From: BMS3ABIN04 sp965554225
GTDB lineage: Bacteria > Bacteroidota > Ignavibacteria > Ignavibacteriales > Melioribacteraceae
Direction: 5' to 3'
DNA: 23,547 nt
NCBI GenBank assembly: GCA_965554225.1
Contig: CBEVZC010000041.1
Location: forward strand, 1 to 23,547
Of the stretch, positions 17,414 through 23,547 are shown piece by piece. Numbering within the stretch: position 1 is the stretch's first letter; every line of letters starts with the position of its first letter. The notes under the pieces are model-generated. The model made no database searches. It was not told the DNA's origin and was given only the letters and a program-made list of their open reading frames with translations. The position numbers were made by a program, and so were the translations under genes.

Positions 17414-17681
17414 AATTGGCCTCTAATTTTAGTTTAGAATTCTTATCAAAATTGAATTTGTTTTACTTCTGCTCGTAAAAATAAAGCTGTCTTTTTTTGC
17501 TAATTTATCTCCCGATTGATAAGTTTGAATGATTATTGCATTATTATAATTACCCTGTTTCCTGTTCCTAAATAAAAACATAATTACACTAAAAATCAAA
17601 CTGCCGAAAAATTATAAAAAAAATTTGCTTTTTGCTTTTGGTTTGTAAAAAATAAATTCATTAATAAATTTTTTCTTAAAG

Positions 17682-17708
17682 TTGACATTAGGATTATCGG
17701 AGTATAAT
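17682..17708 (+). promoter_or_regulatory. Consensus-like promoter pointing antisense to HTCS
   Basis: TTGACA (17682-17687) and TATAAT (17703-17708) match both sigma-70 consensus hexamers, but the spacer is only 15 bases rather than 17. It points to the plus strand, opposite to all nearby genes, towards the 3' end of the HTCS gene about 130 bases away. Only a 12-codon open frame (from about 17817) lies ahead. In AT-rich DNA such matches can arise by chance, and this phylum may use a different promoter form. Confidence 0.3.
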
Positions 17709-17727
17709 TTAAGTCTTAAGACTTAAA
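17708..17727. promoter_or_regulatory. Perfect 20-bp palindrome, candidate operator
   Basis: TTTAAGTCTTAAGACTTAAA is identical on both strands over 20 bases. It lies 114 bases after the HTCS stop and about 295 bases upstream of the receptor start. Its first base is the last base of the plus-strand TATAAT. As a transcript it could form an 8-bp stem with a TTAA loop, but no T run follows on the minus strand, so a protein-binding site is more likely than a terminator. Confidence 0.45.
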
Positions 17728-17840
17728 CAAAAATAATAATTTAATTGCTTTGCTTCTCGGCTTGGAATAACAAATACAAGGACTATAGTAACATTTTGTA
17801 GTAAATTACAATAAATATGTTTGAAAAGCAAAAAGTAGGC

Positions 17841-20800
17841 TCAACTTTTATTTGATCTATATTCGGAGGGTGATTTTTCGTATTGTTTTCTGAAACAACG
17901 AGCAAAATAAGTTAAATCATTAAAACCGACTTCATACGCAACTTCGGTAATTGTCATTTTTTTTTGCTCCAAAAGCTGCACAGCACGTTTCAAACGTATA
18001 TCTCGGATAAATTCATGAACTGTTTTATCAGTTAATCCGCGCAATTTACGGTATAACTGCATTCTGCTCATACCAATTTCTTTGCTTAATATGTCGGCAT
18101 TAAATTTATTGTCGGAAATTTGATCTTCTATAATTTTTGTTAAACGTTTTAGAAAATTTTCGTCAATATCTGTAATAGGCAGTTTGCTTGGTCCCAAAAC
18201 AATTTCTTTTCCATATTTTTCTTTTAATTTTTCACGCGCTTCCAAAATATTGACCATTTGAGCTTCAAGTACATCGATATTAAACGGTTTCGTAAGATAA
18301 ATATCAGCTCCACTTTTAAGTCCCTTAATTAGATATTCGTGTGAAGAATAACTTGTAAGCATTACAATTGGAATGTGGCTCGTTTTTTCGTCATTTTTTA
18401 ATCGGTGGCAAAGTTCAATGCCGTCTATTCCCGGCATTTTAATATCAGTAATAATTATATCAGGAATTATCTGAAGCGCACTATAAAAACCGCTGAGTCC
18501 GTCTTCGGCTTCGTGAATACGATAATTTATATCTAACGAATTTTTCGTGTATTCAAGAATTTCTCTATCATCTTCTACAATTAATACAACAGGAGCATCT
18601 TTTGATTTATATTTACTTTTCTTAACACCGGCGAGATCTCCGCTTGGATTTACTGCATAGTTAAATGCTGCATGACTACTGTTAATGTAAGTCTTAAATT
18701 TGCTTACAAGCTGATTTTCCTCAAGATACCGTTCATCAAGCGGAATTTTTATTTTGAATGTGGTACCCTTCTCAACAAAACTTTCGACAGAAATATCACC
18801 CTTATAAAGTTTTATCAACTCATTTACAAATGCCAGTCCAATTCCGCTACCTTCTGAATAGAGCGAATTGTGATTTCCCAGTCGGTATTCACGTTTAAAA
18901 ATGTATTCGATTTTATCTTTAGGAATTCCAATTCCGTTATCTTGCACTGTTATTTCTATTTTCTCTGATGGCTCGCTGTTCTCACCCGAATTATTAAACT
19001 CGTTAGTTGAATCTTCAATAGAAACTGCTAATTTTATTTCTCCATTATCACGCGTAAATTTGAACGCATTTGAAAGCAAGTTGTAAATTATTTTATCCAA
19101 TTTATCAGGATCAAACCAGGCAATCTTTTGTTCTTGACATGATTTAAACTGAAAAGTAATATGATGTTCTTTTGAATAATCATAAAATGAATGCGAAATT
19201 TCTTTAATAAATTGAATTATATCTCCTTTTGAAAGATTTAATCGCAAATCACCAGTTTCCATTTTGTTAAGGTCTTTAAGCTGATTCGTCATTCTTTGCA
19301 GTCTCTTAACATTTTTATAGACTAAAGAAATACGGCTTTTGACCTTTTCATCAATACTCATTGAGTTAATAAGTTTTTCTAAAGGATTTAAGATTAATGT
19401 CATAGGAGAATGAAACTCATGCGAAATGTTTGAAAAGAAACGTGTTTTCATTTGGTCGAGTTCATACATTTTTTCAAGTTCAATATGCTCCAATTTCAAT
19501 TTATTTTTCAATCGCTGTCTGCTGATAAAATAATTCAAAATCATATATGCTATCAACAAGAATAAAATTATTTCAATCAAATAAGCCCACCATGTTTCCC
19601 AAAACGGCGGATCAATAATTATTTTTATCGAAGTTCCTTTTTCGTTCCAAATCCCATCGTTATTAGAAGCCTTTACCCTAAAGACATAGTTGCCGGGGTC
19701 CAAGTTCGTGTATGTTGCAGTATGATTAGAACCGATGTAGTTCCAGTCCTTATCAAATCCTTCCATCATATAAGCATACTGATTTTTCTCAGGACTGATA
19801 TAATTTAAAGCTACAAAACTGAAAGATATTACAGATTGATCATAAGAAAATTTTATATTCTTTGTTTCTAAAATATTTTTTTCAAGAGGGGAATCTTTTA
19901 TGCCTATAGAGACTGGCTTGTTAAACAACCTTAATTCGGTTATTACAACGGGAGGAATATAAGAATTATCTATCAAGTTTTTTGGTTGAAAAATATTAAA
20001 CCCGCTATTCCCGCCAAAAATTAATTTACCACTTTTTGTTTTAAATCCGCTGCGTGCATTAAATTCATTGTCCTGAAGTCCATCAGAATTGTCATAATTT
20101 TTGAATATTCCCAATTTAGGATCAAAACGAGAGATTCCTTTTCCCGTGCTTATCCAAAGAATACCGTCATCATCTTGAATAATACACATGATTTCATCGC
20201 TGGGCAATCCTTCTTCTTTATAATAATGAACAAAAGAATCAGTCTTTCTATCAAATTTATTTAACCCGCCTGTAGTTCCTATCCAAAGTGTTGAATCTTT
20301 CGCTAAAAATATTGTGTAAACAAATCCTTTACTAATACTGCTTTTATCGTTTTCATAATGTTTATAAGATTTGAATACTTTTGATTTGGGGTTGAAGGAA
20401 GCAAGTCCTACATCCGTACCTATCCAAATCACACCATTATAATCTTTGGTTATTGTTCTCAAATCGTCATCAATCAATCCGCTGTTTCTGGTATCGTAAA
20501 CGGTTGAAGTATGAGTTTTAATATTAAAATAAGTTAAGCCTCCCCAAAACGTTGCGAGCCAAAGATTACCATTCTTTCCTTCTAAAATTTTGAAAACATT
20601 ATTACTACCCAAACCGTTTTTTTCTTTAGAAAAATTAATAAAATTTCTATTTTTTTTGTTAAACTTAAATAATCCATTTGCCCAAGAACCAATCCACAAA
20701 TTATGCTGGCTGTCTCCGTAAAAACTTAATATTGCATTCGCAGAAAGAGTGCTGTTTTTTTTATTGTAATGAATAAATTTTTTATCTTTTCGATTTAAAA

Positions 20801-21977
20801 CATCAATTCCATTTTCATTTGTAGCAATCCAAATATTTTGATTTTCATCTTCCCAAAATCCGTTCACCATGTTATCACTTAAACTTTTATTGTTGCCTGG
20901 GAAATGTTTGTAATGTTTAAAATACGCTTTTCCTGCCAATAACATGTTTACACCGCCGGCATAAGTTCCTAACCAAATATTTCTAGCTTTATCTTCATAA
21001 ATTGTATAAATTGAGTTATTATTCAAACTCGAATAACTTAAAGGATCGGTTTTATAATATGTAAATTTTCCATTTTTAATATTCAAGATGTTTAGCCCTT
21101 CATCTTCTGTCCCTATCCAAAGCTTATCATTCCAATCAGCCATTAATGACAAAATAATATTACCAGTAAGGCCTTTTTTACTTTTCGGTTTATATTTATA
21201 ATTAAATATATTTTGTATTTTTTGGTCAATGAATTTAATCTTAAATAACCCGTTTCTTTGAGTCCCAATCCAAATATTTTCATTTTCTGATTCTGTAATA
21301 GAAGTTATTGCAGAGTTAGTAAGAGCTTTATTATAATAAAGGAGATGACTAAATTTATTATCATTTTTGAAAAGGATATCAATTGAGCCGTTTCTATTTC
21401 CTATCCACAGATTACCTTCTGTGTCTTCAAATATCGATTGTATAAAATTGCCGCTTATCGAAACGCTATCGTTAGGATCATGAACGTGGTGTATAAAGCA
21501 ATTATTTTTTCTATCGAAAAGATCGAGTCCTCCATTCCGAGTTCCAATCCACAATCGGTTTTTGCTATCCTCAAAAATGATTTGAATTTGGTTATCATTA
21601 ATACTTGAAGTATCGTCAATGATATGTCTGAAATTGTTAAAATTATCTTTATCCTGATTATAGTAGTTTAACCCGTCATTCGTTCCTACCCATAAGTGTT
21701 TATTATGATCTTCAATTATTGAAGAAACATAATTATCGCTTATGCTGTGAGGATCATTCTGATTATAAAGATATATGGTAAAATCACGTCCATCAAATCG
21801 ATTAAGACCGTTAAAAGTTCCTATCCAAATAAAACCAATATCATCTTGAACAACGCAGGTTACCGTTGAATTTGATAATCCATCGTATGTAGTAATATGA
21901 TGGAAATGAAAATTTTGGTATTGAGCATTAAGAATGACAAAAGGAAAAAATAAAACAAAGAAATATTTGGAAAACAT
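17841..21977 (-). CDS. Hybrid two-component system sensor/regulator (HTCS)
   Basis: This one-protein two-component system of 1378 residues, full length for the type, spans the inner membrane. A signal sequence (1-19) leads to a periplasmic sensor of two beta-propellers built from repeats such as GFIWIGTFNGLNRFD, LWVGTNDGLNYY and LWIGTRNGGLDLF (about 30-665). A Y_Y_Y domain (about 705-790) and a membrane helix at about 798-818 follow. The cytoplasmic part has a HisKA domain with His853 (ISHEFHSP) and a HATPase with N box LLSNAFKF (967-974), DNGIGIP (1013-1019) and GSGIGLAF. The receiver has acidic Asp1136/1137, phospho-site Asp1178 and Lys1230. A C-terminal AraC-type double HTH covers about 1275-1375. 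Such proteins bind an oligosaccharide in the periplasm and activate the adjacent glycan locus. It is encoded first, directly upstream of the receptor. No clear ribosome binding site precedes the ATG. Confidence 0.96.
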   Translation of the reverse strand: MFSKYFFVLFFPFVILNAQYQNFHFHHITTYDGLSNSTVTCVVQDDIGFIWIGTFNGLNRFDGRDFTIYLYNQNDPHSISDNYVSSIIEDHNKHLWVGTNDGLNYYNQDKDNFNNFRHIIDDTSSINDNQIQIIFEDSKNRLWIGTRNGGLDLFDRKNNCFIHHVHDPNDSVSISGNFIQSIFEDTEGNLWIGNRNGSIDILFKNDNKFSHLLYYNKALTNSAITSITESENENIWIGTQRNGLFKIKFIDQKIQNIFNYKYKPKSKKGLTGNIILSLMADWNDKLWIGTEDEGLNILNIKNGKFTYYKTDPLSYSSLNNNSIYTIYEDKARNIWLGTYAGGVNMLLAGKAYFKHYKHFPGNNKSLSDNMVNGFWEDENQNIWIATNENGIDVLNRKDKKFIHYNKKNSTLSANAILSFYGDSQHNLWIGSWANGLFKFNKKNRNFINFSKEKNGLGSNNVFKILEGKNGNLWLATFWGGLTYFNIKTHTSTVYDTRNSGLIDDDLRTITKDYNGVIWIGTDVGLASFNPKSKVFKSYKHYENDKSSISKGFVYTIFLAKDSTLWIGTTGGLNKFDRKTDSFVHYYKEEGLPSDEIMCIIQDDDGILWISTGKGISRFDPKLGIFKNYDNSDGLQDNEFNARSGFKTKSGKLIFGGNSGFNIFQPKNLIDNSYIPPVVITELRLFNKPVSIGIKDSPLEKNILETKNIKFSYDQSVISFSFVALNYISPEKNQYAYMMEGFDKDWNYIGSNHTATYTNLDPGNYVFRVKASNNDGIWNEKGTSIKIIIDPPFWETWWAYLIEIILFLLIAYMILNYFISRQRLKNKLKLEHIELEKMYELDQMKTRFFSNISHEFHSPMTLILNPLEKLINSMSIDEKVKSRISLVYKNVKRLQRMTNQLKDLNKMETGDLRLNLSKGDIIQFIKEISHSFYDYSKEHHITFQFKSCQEQKIAWFDPDKLDKIIYNLLSNAFKFTRDNGEIKLAVSIEDSTNEFNNSGENSEPSEKIEITVQDNGIGIPKDKIEYIFKREYRLGNHNSLYSEGSGIGLAFVNELIKLYKGDISVESFVEKGTTFKIKIPLDERYLEENQLVSKFKTYINSSHAAFNYAVNPSGDLAGVKKSKYKSKDAPVVLIVEDDREILEYTKNSLDINYRIHEAEDGLSGFYSALQIIPDIIITDIKMPGIDGIELCHRLKNDEKTSHIPIVMLTSYSSHEYLIKGLKSGADIYLTKPFNIDVLEAQMVNILEAREKLKEKYGKEIVLGPSKLPITDIDENFLKRLTKIIEDQISDNKFNADILSKEIGMSRMQLYRKLRGLTDKTVHEFIRDIRLKRAVQLLEQKKMTITEVAYEVGFNDLTYFARCFRKQYEKSPSEYRSNKS

Positions 21978-22163
21978 TATTATTTTATAGTATTTCTAAA
22001 TAAATTTTAATAAAAATAAATATAATAATTTTAAAGTTATTAAGTAACTTCGCTGATCTTCTTTGCAACCATGAAGGTTTACTGAGTGAAATAATCTTTG
22101 CTTCTTTTATTAGGAAAGAATTAAGCAAATTATACTTGTATTTAGCAGAAAATGGTTTGGGTG
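21978..22163. other. Spacer upstream of HTCS, no clear gene
   Basis: This AT-rich segment lies between the divergent HTCS gene and the decayed CBM6 gene. A plus-strand frame is open from about 22004 to 22189 but has no usable early start and resembles nothing I know; a minus-strand 68-codon frame is equally unconvincing. The HTCS promoter should lie here: TATAAAAT stands just before the HTCS start, too close to serve as its -10 unless the leader is very short. Confidence 0.35.
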
Positions 22164-22250
22164 ATGTATTTATCACTTCAAGATGATTCACGATTCACTC
22201 TTTATCGGGACGATATAGAAACAGTTAGTTATGATTTAAGTTACAAGATC

Positions 22251-22289
22251 TATCTCCGCCAGCTTCCGGATAAGGAATGACAGTGTACT
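22251..22289 (+). repeat. Possible small insert interrupting the CBM6 frame
   Basis: About 13 codons (YLRQLPDKE, stop, QCT) lie between the two CBM6-like halves. Removing them joins SYKI to YFAKALVYILNFS, which gives about the expected CBM6 spacing. The stretch is GC-richer than its surroundings and contains the degenerate palindrome TATCTCCGCCAGCTTCCGGATA. The length is a multiple of three, and the stop lies inside it. Boundaries are estimates. Confidence 0.35.
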
Positions 22290-22683
22290 TATTTTGCTAA
22301 AGCTTTAGTATATATTTTAAATTTTTCTATTTACGCTAGGACATATGATCTTATAATACGGATTGCTGCTTATCAGTCCGGCGGTAAAATTCAATTTTAT
22401 TTGGATAATGCAACATTAACTGACCTTGTTGATGTTCCGGTTACCAGCGGATGGCAGACTTGGCAAACTTTAAGAATACCTAATGTTGAAATACCCGGCG
22501 GGCAACACAAATTAGTTGCTCGATTTTATTTTGGCGGATTTAATTTGAATTACATTGATTTTAATCAGATTTCCGTAGGAGTTAATGATGAAAATAGTCT
22601 TCCTCAAAAATATATGCTATATCAAAATTATCCGAATCCTTTTAATCCGAGTACAACAATTAAATATTCAATTCCCAATGTAA

Positions 22684-22710
22684 GACAAGGGCATGCTTCT
22701 GCCCTACAGA
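22684..22710 (+). repeat. Hairpin-forming in-frame insert in the T9SS sorting domain
   Basis: The sorting domain here reads SIPNVRQGHASALQNVVLKVYDILG, whereas the two intact domains in this window go from SIPEAGTYKLAVYNILG or RIDKKSYISLEVYDLMG, about ten residues shorter at this point. The extra DNA contains AGGGCA (22688-22693) and TGCCCT (22700-22705) around a six-base loop, so the insertion coincides with a hairpin. This suggests a small palindromic element inserted in frame. Confidence 0.45.
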
Positions 22711-22916
22711 ACGTAGTATTAAAAGTTTATGATATTCTCGGTCGTGAAATAACTACCCTCGTGAATGAAGAAGAAATACCAGGAAATTATACTATTGAAT
22801 TTGATGCAAGCCATTTAACTAATGGAGTTTATTTTTACGATTTGCAAGCAAATCAATACAATCAAACTCGCAAGTTTGTTTTATTGAAATAGTACCAAAT
22901 TATTAATGAGTAAAAC

Positions 22917-22929
22917 CTTATAATATAAG
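22917..22929. terminator. Weak bidirectional hairpin between the pseudogene and tRNA-Cys
   Basis: CTTAT-AAT-ATAAG forms a short AT-rich stem. On the minus strand it is followed by GTTTTAC, about 19 bases after the tRNA-Cys 3' end, and might end the tRNA transcript. The stem is only 5 bp, so the signal is weak. Confidence 0.25.
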
Positions 22930-22947
22930 TTGTTATAGAGATTTGAG

Positions 22948-23021
<74 letters not shown>

Positions 23022-23070
23022 GTTAAATTTTGAACACAAAAAATAAAATCCACACACGGTGGATTGGTAG

Positions 23071-23143
23071 AGCGGGAGACGGGACTCGAACCCGCGACAA
23101 TCACGTTGGCAACGTGATGCTCTACCAACTGAGCTACTCCCGC
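23071..23143 (-). tRNA. tRNA-Gly (GCC)
   Basis: The minus strand gives a 73-base cloverleaf. The acceptor arms GCGGGAG and CTCCCGC pair, the D arm is AGCTCAGTTGGTAGAGC, and the anticodon stem ATCACGT/ACGTGAT encloses anticodon GCC. The T arm is CGGGTTCGAACCCCG and the discriminator is U. CCA is not encoded. It is the first gene of a two-tRNA cluster with tRNA-Cys. Confidence 0.95.
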
Positions 23144-23175
23144 ATAAATCTTCATGAATTATTATTTTCAGATTC

Positions 23176-23207
23176 TAAATATAAGATTGTTTGCAAATTA
23201 ATACAAC
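23176..23207 (-). promoter_or_regulatory. Candidate promoter of the tRNA-Gly/tRNA-Cys pair
   Basis: On the minus strand GTTG is followed after 20 bases by TATATTTA, close to the Bacteroidota promoter pattern (TTTG at -33, TAnnTTTG at -7). It would start transcription about 25-30 bases before the tRNA-Gly 5' end, a normal leader length. The match is imperfect and the surroundings are AT-rich. Confidence 0.3.
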
Positions 23208-23265
23208 AATTTTACTATTCTTTTCATAATTTTTAGTATAAAATTTTTTAGAATAAAAAAATGAT

Positions 23266-23547
23266 ATGTACGATATAGAAAGAGAAGAACTGGTTAATAT
23301 TCTTAAAGAAAAAGGAGTTAAAGACGATAAAGTGCTTTCAGCTATTAAAAGCGTTGAAAGACATCTTTTTGTTCCGGAGGCTGTAAGAGCCCATGCCTAC
23401 AATGATGTTGCTTTACCAATCGGTTATGGTCAAACTATATCTCAGCCTTATACTGCAGCGGTTATGACTGAAGCATTGAAATTAAGTCCCGTTGCAAAAG
23501 TTTTGGAGATCGGAACAGGTTCGGGTTATCAAGCTGCTATACTATTA
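23266..23547 (+). CDS. pcm: Protein-L-isoaspartate O-methyltransferase, 5' part
   Basis: The first 94 codons of a plus-strand gene that runs off the window end. The enzyme uses S-adenosylmethionine to methylate L-isoaspartyl residues and so repair aged proteins in the cytoplasm. Visible motifs are ERHLFVPE (residues 31-38), AYNDVALPIGYGQTISQPY (44-62) and the SAM-binding VLEIGTGSGYQAA (79-91), all characteristic of the family. The ATG at 23266 is the start that gives the normal N-terminus; the ATG at 23261 is followed by a stop within a few codons. The ribosome binding site is weak. It is a housekeeping gene unrelated to the glucan locus and marks its outer border. Confidence 0.93.
   Translation, partial: MYDIEREELVNILKEKGVKDDKVLSAIKSVERHLFVPEAVRAHAYNDVALPIGYGQTISQPYTAAVMTEALKLSPVAKVLEIGTGSGYQAAILL

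Larger units (their letters stand above)
17414..17840. other. 427-bp regulatory gap between HTCS and TonB receptor
   Basis: There is no protein-coding signal. This AT-rich spacer separates the HTCS stop (17841) from the receptor start (17413) and is the natural place for the receptor promoter and HTCS binding sites. It contains a perfect 20-bp palindrome (17708-17727), a plus-strand promoter-like pair (17682-17708) and an imperfect 16-bp palindrome TTGTAGT-AA-ATTACAA (17796-17811). Near 17618-17645 runs of the type GCTTTTTGCTTTTGG occur. I cannot place the receptor promoter with confidence. Confidence 0.5.
22164..22892 (+). pseudogene. Decayed CBM6 carbohydrate-binding protein with T9SS sorting domain
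   Basis: A remnant of a secreted glycan-binding or glycan-degrading protein. In one frame, residues such as LYRDDIETVSYDLSY (22200-22244) resemble the N-terminal half of a CBM6 module. TYDLIIRIAAYQSGGKIQFYLDN (22341-22409) and GWQTWQTLRIPNVEIPGGQHKLVARFYF (about 22449-22532) give its C-terminal half. A TGA at 22278-22280 interrupts this frame. A T9SS type A sorting domain follows (QNYPNPFNPSTTIKYSIP to TRKFVLLK, from about 22620). No catalytic domain or signal peptide precedes it; just upstream the frame is closed by TAG at 22143. The longest stop-free part begins at 22281, with a TTG at 22401 as its only obvious start. It lies on the opposite strand to the locus and probably lost its front half by deletion. 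A short T9SS-bearing protein expressed from 22401 cannot be excluded. Confidence 0.62.

Noticed and set aside
17708..17727. Palindrome read as the HTCS terminator
   Set aside because: The stem would have a TTAA loop but no T run follows it on the minus strand, so intrinsic termination is unlikely.
22004..22189. Plus-strand open stretch of about 60 codons before the CBM6 remnant
   Set aside because: No usable start codon near its beginning and no similarity that I recognise.
21985..22191. 68-residue minus-strand open frame upstream of HTCS
   Set aside because: No recognisable domain, no ribosome binding site, low-complexity end, and it overlaps the start of the CBM6 remnant; likely chance in AT-rich DNA.
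23030..23236. 68-residue plus-strand open frame
   Set aside because: It is antisense translation of the tRNA-Gly gene (GRAGDGTRTRDNHVGNVMLYQLSY), a well-known false gene pattern.

Overview
The window looks like a piece of an AT-rich genome from the Bacteroidota/Chlorobi/Ignavibacteriota group, most likely an Ignavibacteria-type bacterium. The evidence is the C-terminal type IX secretion (T9SS type A) sorting domains of the 'NQNYPNPFNPxTTI' form on three proteins, a hybrid two-component system (HTCS) regulator, a TonB-dependent receptor with a carboxypeptidase-D-like N-terminal domain, and AT-rich spacers. The phylum assignment is inference.

Positions 1-21977 hold one long minus-strand locus that reads as a beta-1,3-glucan (laminarin-type) utilization locus. 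In transcription order it contains: an HTCS sensor/regulator (21977-17841); a 427-bp regulatory gap; a TonB-dependent outer-membrane receptor (17413-14510); a secreted beta-helix-like T9SS protein of unknown function (14389-12722); a strong hairpin; a T9SS-exported GH16 glucanase (12505-11396); a GH3 beta-glucosidase with a signal sequence (11282-9018); a GPH-type sugar:cation symporter (8996-7644); a 1144-residue cytoplasmic GH94-like phosphorylase of the type found in families GH149/GH161 (7568-4134, TTG start); an SGLT-type sodium/sugar symporter (4077-2440); a lipoprotein GH16 overlapping it (2456-1590); an aldo/keto reductase (1262-321); and the start of a lipoprotein resembling GH17 glucanases (230-1, cut by the window edge).

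Inferred working model: the T9SS GH16 cuts glucan outside the cell and the TonB receptor imports oligosaccharides. The lipoprotein GH16, the GH17-like enzyme and GH3 trim them in the envelope. Glucose then enters by the SSS carrier and oligosaccharides by the GPH carrier, and the phosphorylase makes glucose-1-phosphate inside. The HTCS senses a breakdown product and controls the locus. No SusD gene is present; the T9SS beta-helix protein sits where SusD would be expected.

Positions 22164-22892, on the plus strand, hold a decayed gene. It is a CBM6-like carbohydrate-binding module with an in-frame stop, followed by a T9SS sorting domain and lacking any catalytic domain. It appears to carry two short palindrome-like inserts. 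Two minus-strand tRNA genes follow (Cys-GCA and Gly-GCC). The window ends in the 5' part of a protein-L-isoaspartate methyltransferase gene (pcm), where housekeeping content resumes.

The most unusual non-coding signal is a perfect 20-bp palindrome at 17708-17727. It overlaps the -10 of a consensus-like promoter that points antisense into the 3' end of the HTCS gene.
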